A stretch of DNA of 64,000 nucleotides from contig NZ_VSEY01000026.1 of assembly GCF_008086045.1 (NCBI RefSeq), forward strand, positions 62,001-126,000, written 5' to 3'. Below the pieces are notes generated by a model. It saw only the letters and a list, made by a program, of their open reading frames with translations. It made no database searches and was not told where the DNA came from. The position numbers and the translations under genes are program-made. The number at the start of each line of letters is the position of its first letter. Position 1 is the first letter of the stretch. This stretch comes from Nonomuraea sp. PA05 (GTDB taxonomy: Bacteria > Actinomycetota > Actinomycetes > Streptosporangiales > Streptosporangiaceae). Shown one piece after another: positions 23,865-32,039 of this stretch.

Positions 23865-24851
23865 TCAGAGCAGGGTCCCGCCGCTGACCTCGAACCTGGC
23901 GAGCGCCTCGTCGAGCCTGGCCAGGGTGTCGGGGTGGAGGGTGACGTCGGCGGCGGCGAGGTTCTCCACGATGTGGGACGGGGTGCGGCTGCCGGGGATG
24001 GCCACCACGTGCTCGTCCTGGTGCAGCAGCCAGGCCAGGGCGAGCTGGGCGGGCGTGATGCCGAGGTTGGCGGCGAGTGTCCTGATGGGGGCGTAGCGGT
24101 CGTTGTTGCCGGAGAGGTTCTCGGCGGCGAAGCGGGGCGCGTTGTGGCGGAAGTCGCCCTCGCCGAGCTCCTGCACGGTGCCGGTCAGGAAGCCGTTGCC
24201 GAGAGGGCTCCACGCCACGATCCCGACGCCCAGCTCGCGTGCCGCCGCGAGCAGTTCGGCGTCCACCGGCCGCCACATCGACCACTCGTTCTGCACGGCC
24301 GTCACGGGGTGCACCGCGTGGGCCGCCCTGAGCTGGGCGGCGGTCACGTTGGACAGGCCGATGTGCTTGATCAGCCCGTCGCGCACCAGCTCGGCCATCG
24401 CGCCGGTGGTCTCCTCGATGGGCACGCCGGGGTCGGGGTAGTGGGCGTAGTAGAGGTCGATCACGTCGGTGTCCAGGTTGCGCAGGCTGCGTTCGGCGTA
24501 GCCGCGCACCAGGCGGGGCTCGGCGTTGACGCGCAGCTCGTTGAAGGCGTACCCGACGGGGTACGAGCGGCTCGCCTCGCCCTCCGGGATCGCCAGGCCG
24601 AACTTGGTCGCGACCACCACCTCGTCCCTGCGGCCCTTGATGGCGCGGCCGACCAGGCGCTCGTTGTGGCCGTCGGCGCCGTAGGCGTCGCTGGTGTCCA
24701 CGTGGGTGGCGCCCGCGTCCAGCGCCGTCTTGAACGCCGCCTCGGCGCGGGCGTCGTCCACCTCGCCGTACACGCCGGGGGAGAGCACCATGGCGCCGAA
24801 GCCGATGGCGGGAACCTGCAAGTTGCCGAGAGTGCGTGTCTTCATGGTCAT
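23865..24851 (-). CDS. Aldo/keto reductase
   Basis: The NADPH-dependent (beta/alpha)8 oxidoreductase is 328 residues and complete. It shows the AKR N-terminal strand (LGNLQVPAIGFGAMVLSPGVYG), the catalytic Asp/Tyr pair in HVDTSDAYG, Lys in VVATKFG, His in DLYYAHYPDP and the C-terminal cofactor segment IPGSRTPSHIVEN. It resembles the AKR12/13 (YghZ/pyridoxal reductase-like) class. Two in-frame ATGs (24851, 24845) are possible starts. It is divergent from a LysR regulator and its stop directly abuts the TPR protein's stop. The LysR protein is probably its regulator. The carbonyl substrate is not predictable. Confidence 0.92.
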   Translation of the reverse strand: MTMKTRTLGNLQVPAIGFGAMVLSPGVYGEVDDARAEAAFKTALDAGATHVDTSDAYGADGHNERLVGRAIKGRRDEVVVATKFGLAIPEGEASRSYPVGYAFNELRVNAEPRLVRGYAERSLRNLDTDVIDLYYAHYPDPGVPIEETTGAMAELVRDGLIKHIGLSNVTAAQLRAAHAVHPVTAVQNEWSMWRPVDAELLAAARELGVGIVAWSPLGNGFLTGTVQELGEGDFRHNAPRFAAENLSGNNDRYAPIRTLAANLGITPAQLALAWLLHQDEHVVAIPGSRTPSHIVENLAAADVTLHPDTLARLDEALARFEVSGGTLL

Positions 24852-24894
24852 GATCCTGTCGTGGCGCCCCGTCCCGAGTCCAAGACCTTTTGCT

Positions 24895-24909
24895 ATAACC
24901 AGTGGCTAT
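24895..24909. promoter_or_regulatory. Candidate LysR operator overlapping the lysR start codon
   Basis: ATAACCA-G-TGGCTAT is a near-perfect 15-bp inverted repeat containing a T-N11-A core (24896/24908). It lies in the 56-bp divergent interval and covers the first base pairs of the LysR start codon, consistent with autorepression and control of the aldo/keto reductase gene. Confidence 0.5.
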
Positions 24910-25786
24910 GGACGTGCATCTGCGTGATCTGCGGTACTTCGTGGCGGTCGCCGAGGAGCTGAACGTGACGCGGGCCGCCGAGCGGCTGTTCGTGTCGCAG
25001 CCCGCGCTGTCCAAGCAGCTCGGGGTGCTGGAGCGGCAGCTCGGTTTCAAGGTGTTCGACCGGGTGCCCAGCGGGGTGGCGCTCACGCGGCAGGGCGCGG
25101 TGCTGCTGCCGGTCGCCCGCGAGCTGATCGAGCGCTGGAACGCGGGGGTGGAGCAGGCGCGGGCGGCGGCGCCCACGGGCACGCTGGTGATCGGCCTGCA
25201 GACGGCGGTGGGCCGGGGGTTGCAGCAGGAGGCGCTGCGCCGCTTCCGCGCGGCGATGCCGGGCTGGGAGGTGTCGTTGCGGCTGGTGGGCTGGGACGAT
25301 CCCAGCGGCGGGCTGGCCGACGGCTCCTCCGACGTGGCGTTCATCTGGCTGCCCGTGCCGCCGGGGCTGCGGACGCACGTGCTGGCGACCGAGCGGCGCG
25401 GGGTCGCCATGCCCGCCGATCATCCGCTGGCGGAGCTGGCGGAGATCCCGTTCGAGGCGCTGCGCGGGGAGCCGTTCATCGCGCTGCCGAGGGCGGCGGG
25501 GCCGCTGCGGGACTTCTGGCTCGGGCTCGACGCGCGCGACGACGAGCCGGTGGTCGGGGTGACGGCCAACACGCCTGAGGAGGTGTTCGAGGCCGTGATC
25601 AGCGGGCTCGGGGTGGTGCTGGTGGCCGAGGGGAACGCCGCGCTCTACAAGCGGCCGGGGATGACGTACCGGCCGGTTACAGGGCTGCCTCCCGGGGAAC
25701 TGGCCATTGCCTGGCGCGAAGGGGACGCGAGTGCGCAAGTCCTCGCATTCATCGACGCGCTGCGACAGGTGACCACTAAGGTCTGA
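24908..25786 (+). CDS. LysR-family transcriptional regulator
   Basis: The 292-residue LTTR has an N-terminal winged HTH (LRDLRYFVAVAEELNVTRAAERLFVSQPALSKQLGVLERQLG) and a type 2 periplasmic-binding-like effector domain. ATG 24908 is preferred to GTG 24902 because MDVHLRDLRYF is the normal LTTR beginning. It is divergent from the aldo/keto reductase across 56 bp that contain a T-N11-A palindrome. The effector is unknown. Confidence 0.92.
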   Translation: MDVHLRDLRYFVAVAEELNVTRAAERLFVSQPALSKQLGVLERQLGFKVFDRVPSGVALTRQGAVLLPVARELIERWNAGVEQARAAAPTGTLVIGLQTAVGRGLQQEALRRFRAAMPGWEVSLRLVGWDDPSGGLADGSSDVAFIWLPVPPGLRTHVLATERRGVAMPADHPLAELAEIPFEALRGEPFIALPRAAGPLRDFWLGLDARDDEPVVGVTANTPEEVFEAVISGLGVVLVAEGNAALYKRPGMTYRPVTGLPPGELAIAWREGDASAQVLAFIDALRQVTTKV

Positions 25787-25817
25787 CCCGAGATCGAGAC
25801 GTAGAAAGGTGCCCCCC

Positions 25818-26018
25818 ATGAGCGAGTTCGCCACCACCTTCGACCTGATCGACGCCGACAAGGACGGCCGGATCTCCGCCGTCGAGCTGGTCCGGCTGAT
25901 GGAGGTGCTCGGCCAGCCGGTGACGCTGGAGGCCGCCCAGGAGGGGGTGCTCAAGCTGGACAAGGACGGCGACGGCCTGATCGACCTGGCGGAGTTCAGC
26001 GCGTTCCTCCAGAAGTGA
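25818..26018 (+). CDS. Small two-EF-hand calcium-binding protein
   Basis: The 66-residue protein is made almost entirely of two canonical EF-hands. Loop 1 is DADKDGRISAVE and loop 2 is DKDGDGLIDLAE; both keep acidic residues at positions 1, 3, 5 and the Glu at position 12. ATG 25818 follows AGAAAGG at ~9 bp. It resembles short calerythrin/calmodulin-like proteins of actinomycetes, used as Ca2+ buffers or sensors. It stands alone, 31 bp after the LysR gene on the same strand. Confidence 0.88.
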   Translation: MSEFATTFDLIDADKDGRISAVELVRLMEVLGQPVTLEAAQEGVLKLDKDGDGLIDLAEFSAFLQK

Positions 26019-26082
26019 TAAGAAACAAGCGTTTGCTACACATTCTTCTGTTGCCTGGGACACAATGGCGGCAGGAGGGACG

Positions 26083-27264
26083 ATGGCGATCAAGAGTGAC
26101 ATCAGCGAAAGCCGTACACCCGCGGACATCGTGAAAACGCTCAGGTCGGGCATCGGGCCGGTCTCCGAGGAGGTCATCGAGGAGATCCAGGCCCGCATCC
26201 CCGAGTACGCCCGGCCATCGGACGAGATCTACATCAAGGTCGTGCGCATGGCGGTCGAGCAGGCCATCGAAGGCTTTCTCGACCGCATCGAGAGCCCGGA
26301 CGCCCCGTGGGACCCCGAGCCGTTCCGCATGATCGGCAAGGGGGAGGCGGCGGAGGGCCGCAACCTGGAGCCGCTGCAGGCCGCGATGCGGCTCGGGGCG
26401 CGGGTCGGCTGGCGGCGGCTGACCGAGATCGCGGGCCCGCTCGGCCTGTCACCCCGATCCCTGTGCGAGCTGGGTGAGGCCGTCTTCGTCCACCTCGACC
26501 GGCTCGCCGACGCCGCCGCCGAGGGCTACGACGAGGCCAGGGCGCACGAGGCGGGCGAGATGGAGCGCCGCCGCGCCCGCCTGCTCGACCTGCTGCTCAG
26601 CCAGCCGCCCGCCAGCCCGGACGCCATCGCCGACCTGGCCAAGGCCGCCGCCTGGCGGCTGCCCAGAACGGTGGCCTGCGTGGCGCTCGACGACCAGCAC
26701 GGCGCCTGCCGGGTGCCCCCGCTGCCGCCCGACGTGCTCGCCGGGCCAGGCCGGCCCCTGCCGTGCCTGCTGGTGCCCGACCCGGCGGGGCCCGGCCAGG
26801 GCCAGATGCTGGAGCACGCCCTGCGCGGGCAGCGCGCCGCCATCGGGCCCGCCGTGCCCCTGGACGCCGCCGCGTCCTCGCTGCGCTGGGCGGGGGAGGC
26901 GCTCGACCTGTCCCGGCGCGGCGTGCTGCCCCGCGGGCTGCTGAGGTGCGAGGACCACCTGGCCACGCTGGTGGTGTTCAAGGACGAGGAACTGGTCAGC
27001 GCGCTGGCCGAGGTGCGGCTCGCCCCCCTTGCTCACCTGCGTCCCACGCAGCAGGACCGGCTGGCGGAGACGCTGCTGGCGTGGCTGCGGCACGGGCGCG
27101 GGGCCGGCGAGGTGGCGGCCAAGCTGCACGTGCACCCGCAGACCGTGCGCTACCGGCTGCGGCAGCTCGAAGAGCTGTACGGCGACCAGCTCGCCGACCC
27201 CGACATCCGGTTCGAGCTGGAGATCGCGCTGCGGGCCAGGCAGGCGGCCATGTCGGAGCGCTAG
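26083..27264 (+). CDS. PucR/CdaR-type transcriptional regulator
   Basis: The 393-residue protein has a variable N-terminal helical region (residues ~20-170), a GGDEF-like middle and the C-terminal PucR HTH (AEVAAKLHVHPQTVRYRLRQLEELYG). ATG 26083 is chosen because AGGAGG precedes it by 4 bp. ATG 26065 lies upstream of that site. PucR-type regulators in actinomycetes often control purine, amino-acid or secondary metabolism in response to small ligands. No clear target operon is adjacent. The stop overlaps that of the convergent PPOX gene within a CTAG tetranucleotide. Confidence 0.88.
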   Translation: MAIKSDISESRTPADIVKTLRSGIGPVSEEVIEEIQARIPEYARPSDEIYIKVVRMAVEQAIEGFLDRIESPDAPWDPEPFRMIGKGEAAEGRNLEPLQAAMRLGARVGWRRLTEIAGPLGLSPRSLCELGEAVFVHLDRLADAAAEGYDEARAHEAGEMERRRARLLDLLLSQPPASPDAIADLAKAAAWRLPRTVACVALDDQHGACRVPPLPPDVLAGPGRPLPCLLVPDPAGPGQGQMLEHALRGQRAAIGPAVPLDAAASSLRWAGEALDLSRRGVLPRGLLRCEDHLATLVVFKDEELVSALAEVRLAPLAHLRPTQQDRLAETLLAWLRHGRGAGEVAAKLHVHPQTVRYRLRQLEELYGDQLADPDIRFELEIALRARQAAMSER

Positions 27265-27671
27265 TGCTCGGCGCGGCGGGAGTCGTACCAGGTGTCGCCC
27301 ACCGGCTCGCCGGACAGGTTCCAGCTCCACGAGACGGCCGGCGTGACGCGGCTGTAGATGCCCGGCCCGACCATGCCGGCCCGCTCCACCGGTTCGTCCG
27401 CGACGCCGTACACGCGGATGCCGCGCGCCACGAACGGCTGCAGCGACACCAGGTCGTCCACCACCAGGGACACCTTGACCCCACCCGCGCCGATGTTGCG
27501 GAACTTCCTGGTGCGCAGCACTTGCGCGCCCGCGCCACCGATCCAGAAGTGCGTGCCGTCGAACTCGAACGCCACCGGTACCACGTCGGGCTGCCCGTCG
27601 CCGGCCACTGTGGCCAGGCGGGCGAGCGGCTGCGAGCGCAGGTAGGCGATCTCCTCGTCGGTGAACGACAT
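27261..27671 (-). CDS. PPOX-class (pyridoxamine oxidase-fold, probably F420-dependent) oxidoreductase
   Basis: The 136-residue split-barrel flavin/deazaflavin-binding protein has a family-typical N-terminus (FTDEEIAYLRSQPLARLATVAGDGQPDVVPVAFEFDG). The tail GIYSRVTPAVSWSWNL resembles actinobacterial PPOX F420-dependent proteins. It is probably cytosolic and dimeric. Cofactor choice (F420 versus FMN) cannot be settled from motifs alone. It converges on the PucR gene with a 4-bp overlap and is divergent from the GH13 gene. Confidence 0.85.
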   Translation of the reverse strand: MSFTDEEIAYLRSQPLARLATVAGDGQPDVVPVAFEFDGTHFWIGGAGAQVLRTRKFRNIGAGGVKVSLVVDDLVSLQPFVARGIRVYGVADEPVERAGMVGPGIYSRVTPAVSWSWNLSGEPVGDTWYDSRRAEH

Positions 27672-27736
27672 GTTCGCTACCTCCCCTTCTCCCGCAACGA
27701 TGTCATGAGGAGCGCCGCCCGGGGTAGCGGGAACGG

Positions 27737-29398
27737 ATGCGACTGACGTACACCTCCGACGTCTGGTGGAAGAACGCCGTCGTGTACTGCCTTGACGTGG
27801 AGACGTTCAAGGACGGCAACGGCGACGGCGTGGGCGACTTCCGAGGCCTGACGCAGCAGATCGACTACCTCGCGGGGCTCGGCGTGACCTGTCTATGGCT
27901 CATGCCGTTCTTCCCGACCCCCAACAAGGACGACGGCTACGACATCACCGACTTCTACAGCATCGACCCGCGCCTGGGCACCCTGGGCGACTTCGTGGAG
28001 TTCATGCGGACCGCGCACGACAGAGGCCTGCGAGTGATCGCCGACCTCGTCGTCAACCACACCTCGGACCAGCATCCGTGGTTCAAGGAGGCGCGGTCCG
28101 GGCGGGACTCGCCGCGCCGCGACTGGTACGTCTGGTCCGACAAGCCCGAGCCCGACAACCCCGAGCAGATCGTCTTCCCGGACAAGGAGGACAGCGTCTG
28201 GGAGTACGACGAGGGTTCGAGCCAGTACTACCTGCACAGTTTCTACCGCCACCAGCCGGACCTGAACGTGGGCAACCCCGAGGTCAGGGACGAGATCACG
28301 CGCATTCTCGGGTTCTGGATGGAGCTGGGGCTGTCAGGGTTCAGGGTGGACGCGGTGCCGTTCCTCATCGAGAACGTCAACCCCAGGCTGGCCAGCCCGC
28401 ACGAGTTCCTGGCGGATCTGCGGGCGTTCATGACGCGGCGCAAGGGCGGGTCGATCCTGCTCGGCGAGGTCAACGTGCCGTACAAGGACCTGATCGCCTA
28501 CTTCGGTGACGGGCTGGGCGACCAGATCACCATGTGCTTCGACTTCATCGGCATGCAGAAGGCCTGGCTGTCGCTGGCGCGCAACGACGCCACGCCCCTG
28601 GCCGAGGCGCTGCGCGAGCGTCCGAAGCCGCCCAAGGACTGCCAGTGGGCGATGTTCCTGCGCAACCACGACGAGCTGACCCTCGACAAGCTGACGGAGG
28701 AGGAGCGGGAGGAGGTCTTCCGCGCGTTCGGCCCGGAGAAGGAGATGCAGATCTTCGGGCGGGGGCTGCGCCGTCGCCTGCCGACGATGCTCGGCGGCGA
28801 CCTGCGGCGCATCAAGATGGCCTACAGCCTGCTGTTCTCGCTGCCCGGCACGCCCGTGATCTTCTACGGCGAGGAGATCGGGATGGGGGAGAACCTGGAG
28901 GAGGAGGGCCGGATGGCGGTCCGCGTCCCGATGCAGTGGTCAGAGGACGGCGGGTTCAGCCAGGCCGAGCCGGTCCGCGAGATCCCCGAGGGCTCCTTCG
29001 CCCCCGACCGGGTGAACGTGGCCGGCCAGAAGCGCGACACCGGGTCGCTGCTGCGCTGGTTCCAGCTCCTCATCGAGCGTTACCGGGAGTGCCCGGAGCT
29101 GGCGTGGGGCGAGTACACCGTGCTCGACACGGGGCATCCGGCGGTCTTCGCGCACCGCTGCGACGCCGACGGGGCCACGGTGGTGGTCGCCCACAACCTG
29201 TGCGATACGGCTCAGGACGTGGAGCTGCGGCTGGACGGGCTGGAGCGGCACCTGCTCACGGACCTGCTGGTGGACGGGACGCTGGAGGTGTCGGAGCAGG
29301 GCGTGGTGCGGCTGCCGATGGACCCGCACGGCTGCCGCTGGCTGCGTGCCTCGCCGCCGGAGATCCCGCCGGAGGACGCCTCGGTCAAGTCGTTGTGA
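27737..29398 (+). CDS. GH13 alpha-amylase-family enzyme (trehalose synthase-like)
   Basis: The 553-residue cytosolic (beta/alpha)8 enzyme starts WWKNAVVYCLDVETFKDGNGDGVGDF, the form typical of trehalose synthase and oligo-1,6-glucosidase relatives. Catalytic residues are Asp205 (GFRVDAV, nucleophile), Glu244 (LLGEVNV, acid/base) and Asp312 (RNHDEL, stabiliser). It lacks the maltokinase domain fused in some TreS proteins, and no maltokinase or GlgE is next to it. Glucan interconversion or alpha-glucoside hydrolysis is likely. Exact specificity is not certain. It is transcribed alone. Confidence 0.88.
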   Translation: MRLTYTSDVWWKNAVVYCLDVETFKDGNGDGVGDFRGLTQQIDYLAGLGVTCLWLMPFFPTPNKDDGYDITDFYSIDPRLGTLGDFVEFMRTAHDRGLRVIADLVVNHTSDQHPWFKEARSGRDSPRRDWYVWSDKPEPDNPEQIVFPDKEDSVWEYDEGSSQYYLHSFYRHQPDLNVGNPEVRDEITRILGFWMELGLSGFRVDAVPFLIENVNPRLASPHEFLADLRAFMTRRKGGSILLGEVNVPYKDLIAYFGDGLGDQITMCFDFIGMQKAWLSLARNDATPLAEALRERPKPPKDCQWAMFLRNHDELTLDKLTEEEREEVFRAFGPEKEMQIFGRGLRRRLPTMLGGDLRRIKMAYSLLFSLPGTPVIFYGEEIGMGENLEEEGRMAVRVPMQWSEDGGFSQAEPVREIPEGSFAPDRVNVAGQKRDTGSLLRWFQLLIERYRECPELAWGEYTVLDTGHPAVFAHRCDADGATVVVAHNLCDTAQDVELRLDGLERHLLTDLLVDGTLEVSEQGVVRLPMDPHGCRWLRASPPEIPPEDASVKSL

Positions 29399-29538
29399 CC
29401 ATGCGCGCCTGAGGATAGGCGGACATGGCGAGGGTGGCGATGGCGAGCAGGTCCTCGTAGGAGGAGGTCACCGCACTGATCCGAGATTTCATCACTCGTG
29501 TAATCAATGAGTGATTTGTCCCGATTAACCTCCGCACC
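29399..29538. other. Intergenic region with an inverted repeat upstream of the nucleotidase gene
   Basis: This 140-bp gap is relatively AT-rich near its end and holds the 7-bp inverted repeat ATCACTC / GAGTGAT (29491-29497 and 29509-29515, 11-bp spacer) just before the secreted 5'-nucleotidase. It is a candidate operator. I see no coding potential. Confidence 0.4.
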
Positions 29539-31290
29539 ATGCAGACCAAGAAGCTCGCCCTCACCGGGGCCGCCGCGACCTGCGTGCTGGCCCTGGTGGC
29601 ACTCCCCGCGCAGGCCGCGCCGGCGAAAACCGTCACGGTCACGGTCATGGGCACCTCCGACCTCCACGGCAACACCCTCAACTGGGACTACTTCAAGGAC
29701 GCCGCCTACTCCGACAGCCAGGGCAACCACGTCGGCCTGGCCAAGGTGTCCTCGCTGGTCAACCAGATCAGGGCCGAGCGCGGGGCGGAGCGCACGCTGC
29801 TGTTCGACTCGGGGGACACGATCCAGGGCACGCCGCTGGCGTACTACTACGCCAAGGTCGAGCCGATCACCGAGACCGGCGAGACCCACCCGATGGCTCA
29901 GGCCATGAACGCCATCGGGTACGACGCCGTGACGCTGGGCAACCACGAGTTCAACTACGGTCTGCCGCTGCTGGCCACCTGGATCGACCAGATGAAGGCC
30001 CCCGTGCTCGGCGCGAACGCGGTGCACGACAGGTCGGGGCTGCCGGCGTACAAGCCGTTCGTGATCAAGAGCATGAAGGTCAAGGGCGACAAGCCGGTCA
30101 AGGTCGGCGTGCTGGGCCTGACCAACCCCGGCGTGGCCATCTGGGACAAGGCCAACGTCGAGGGCGAGCTGCGCTTCACCGACCTGGTCGAGTCGGCCAG
30201 GAAGTGGGTGCCGGTCATCCGGAGCCTCGGCGCGGACGTGGTCGTCGTGACCGCGCACGCGGGCGACAACGGCATGTCGTCATATGGCGGTGACCTGCCG
30301 GTCGAGAACGCCTCGGCGATGGTTGCCGAGCAGGTGCCCGGCATCGACGCGGTGCTGTTCGGGCACGCGCACAACGAGGTCGCCCAGCGGTTCGTGACCA
30401 ACAAGGTCACGGGCAAGCAGGTGCTGCTCACCGAGCCGGGCAAGTGGGGCCAGCGCCTGTCGCGGCTGGACTTCCAGCTCACCAAGCAGCGCGGCAAGTG
30501 GGTGGTCACCGGCAAGTCGTCCGCCACGATCAACACGAACACGGTCCCCGAGGATCCGAAGATCGTGGCGCTGCTGAAGCCGCAGCACGACACCACGGTC
30601 GGCTACGTCAACACGGTCGTGGCCAAGTCGGCGCAGCAGCTCTCCGCCGCCGAGTCGCCGTACCAGGACACGCCGATCCTCGACTACATCCAGCACGTGC
30701 AGATCGAGACGGTCAAGCGGGCGCTGCCGGACAACACGCTGCCGGTGCTGTCGATCGCCGCGCCGTTCAGCCGCAGCGCCGTCTTCCCCGCCGGTGACAT
30801 CCGGGTCAGGGACGTGGCCGGCCTGTACGTCTACGACAACACGCTGATGGCGGTCAAGCTGACCGGGGCGCAGATCAAGGACTACCTGGAGTACTCCGCC
30901 AAGTACTTCAACCAGCTCGCGCCCGGCGACCCGGTGGACGTCACCAAGCTGACCAACGCGAACAACACCCCCGACTACAACTACGACCAGCTCGCCGGCG
31001 TCTCCTACGACCTCGACGTGGCCAAGCCCGCCGGACAGCGCGTCGCGAACCTCACCTACGACGGCGCGCCGATCCCGGCGGACAAGGAGTTCCTGGTCGC
31101 GATCAACAACTACCGCCAGTCGGGCGGCGGCGGCTTCCCGCACGTCACCACCGCCCCCGTGCTCTACAACGCGCAGGTGGAGATCCGGCAGGCGCTGATC
31201 GAGTACGCCACCGCCCAGGGCACCATCGACCCGGCCGGCTTCGCCGCCGCCAACTGGAAGCTGACCCGCGACGGAGTGCCGCTCTTCTAG
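29539..31290 (+). CDS. Secreted 5'-nucleotidase / 2',3'-cyclic phosphodiesterase family protein
   Basis: The 583-residue exported metallophosphoesterase has a signal peptide (MQTKKLALTGAAATCVLALVALPAQAAPA). Calcineurin-like metal motifs follow in order: SDLHGNT, DSGDTIQG, GNHEFNYG, TAHAGDN and GHAHNE. The C-terminal 5_nucleotid_C domain (from ~residue 370) includes NNYRQSGGGGF, the substrate-binding loop. It dephosphorylates extracellular nucleotides for phosphate or nucleoside scavenging. It has no lipobox or LPXTG anchor, so it is probably released. Its stop overlaps that of cydB in a CTAG. Confidence 0.93.
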   Translation: MQTKKLALTGAAATCVLALVALPAQAAPAKTVTVTVMGTSDLHGNTLNWDYFKDAAYSDSQGNHVGLAKVSSLVNQIRAERGAERTLLFDSGDTIQGTPLAYYYAKVEPITETGETHPMAQAMNAIGYDAVTLGNHEFNYGLPLLATWIDQMKAPVLGANAVHDRSGLPAYKPFVIKSMKVKGDKPVKVGVLGLTNPGVAIWDKANVEGELRFTDLVESARKWVPVIRSLGADVVVVTAHAGDNGMSSYGGDLPVENASAMVAEQVPGIDAVLFGHAHNEVAQRFVTNKVTGKQVLLTEPGKWGQRLSRLDFQLTKQRGKWVVTGKSSATINTNTVPEDPKIVALLKPQHDTTVGYVNTVVAKSAQQLSAAESPYQDTPILDYIQHVQIETVKRALPDNTLPVLSIAAPFSRSAVFPAGDIRVRDVAGLYVYDNTLMAVKLTGAQIKDYLEYSAKYFNQLAPGDPVDVTKLTNANNTPDYNYDQLAGVSYDLDVAKPAGQRVANLTYDGAPIPADKEFLVAINNYRQSGGGGFPHVTTAPVLYNAQVEIRQALIEYATAQGTIDPAGFAAANWKLTRDGVPLF

Positions 31291-32027
31291 AGATAGGACG
31301 GGCCGGTCACCCGGTGCCTGAACGTCCACCACACCCACGCCTGGGCCGCCACCAGGAACGGGATCAGAGTCAGGACGACCGGCACCAGCAGCGGCCCCGA
31401 CGTGCCGGGCTCCAGCGGCAGCCGGAGCCCGGCCAGCACCCCCACGGCCACCAGCACCGCCGAGGTCAGCGCGTACGTGCGGCCCTCGCCGGCCCCGCCC
31501 GCGAGCACCGCCGCCCGCGCCCGCAACGTGCCGCGCAGCCGCAGCGCCGCGAACGCCAGCCCGTGCGTGCCGAACACCACGGCGAGCACCAGCGCGGGCA
31601 GCAACGCCACCGGCCCCTCGATGCCGAGCAGCACGTGCGCCAGCAGCGCGCCCCAGCTCAGCGCCAGGCCCCAGCTACCGGCCACGATCGCGCCGTCCCA
31701 GCAGGCCTGCCAGCGCGCCCCCGGCAGCCGCCCGCGCAGCCACAGCCCCATGTCACGCACCACCCAGGCCAGCAGCAGCGTCACGACCACGGTGTGGTTG
31801 CCGTGCAGCAGCTCGCCCTCCAGCGTGGGGAACAGCCCCGCCAGCACGCCCGCCGTGGCCACCAGCCACACCTCGTTGCCGAGGAAGAACGGCGCGATCG
31901 CGGCGATCACCTCGCGCCGCTCGCCCGCCGTCCTGCCCAGGTACGGCAGAGCCATGCCGACCCCGATGTCGGCGCCGGCCAGCACCAGGTAACCGAGCGC
32001 GAAGAAGGCCAGAACGAAGATCTCCAT
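31287..32027 (-). CDS. cydB: Cytochrome bd oxidase subunit II, short form
   Basis: This quinol oxidase partner subunit keeps the typical start (FFALGYLVLAGADIGVGMALPYLG) and the FFLGNEVWLVATAGVLAGLFP stretch that packs against CydA. At 246 residues it is clearly shorter than classical CydB (about 330-380). Roughly seven TM segments can be read, and the last ones of the usual protein are missing. The end is a normal stop, not a frameshift. It begins 12 bp after cydA. The cydDC ABC genes that usually follow are absent here; instead the convergent nucleotidase overlaps the stop. Confidence 0.88.
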   Translation of the reverse strand: MEIFVLAFFALGYLVLAGADIGVGMALPYLGRTAGERREVIAAIAPFFLGNEVWLVATAGVLAGLFPTLEGELLHGNHTVVVTLLLAWVVRDMGLWLRGRLPGARWQACWDGAIVAGSWGLALSWGALLAHVLLGIEGPVALLPALVLAVVFGTHGLAFAALRLRGTLRARAAVLAGGAGEGRTYALTSAVLVAVGVLAGLRLPLEPGTSGPLLVPVVLTLIPFLVAAQAWVWWTFRHRVTGPSYL

Positions 32028-32039
32028 GACGAGCGTCCC

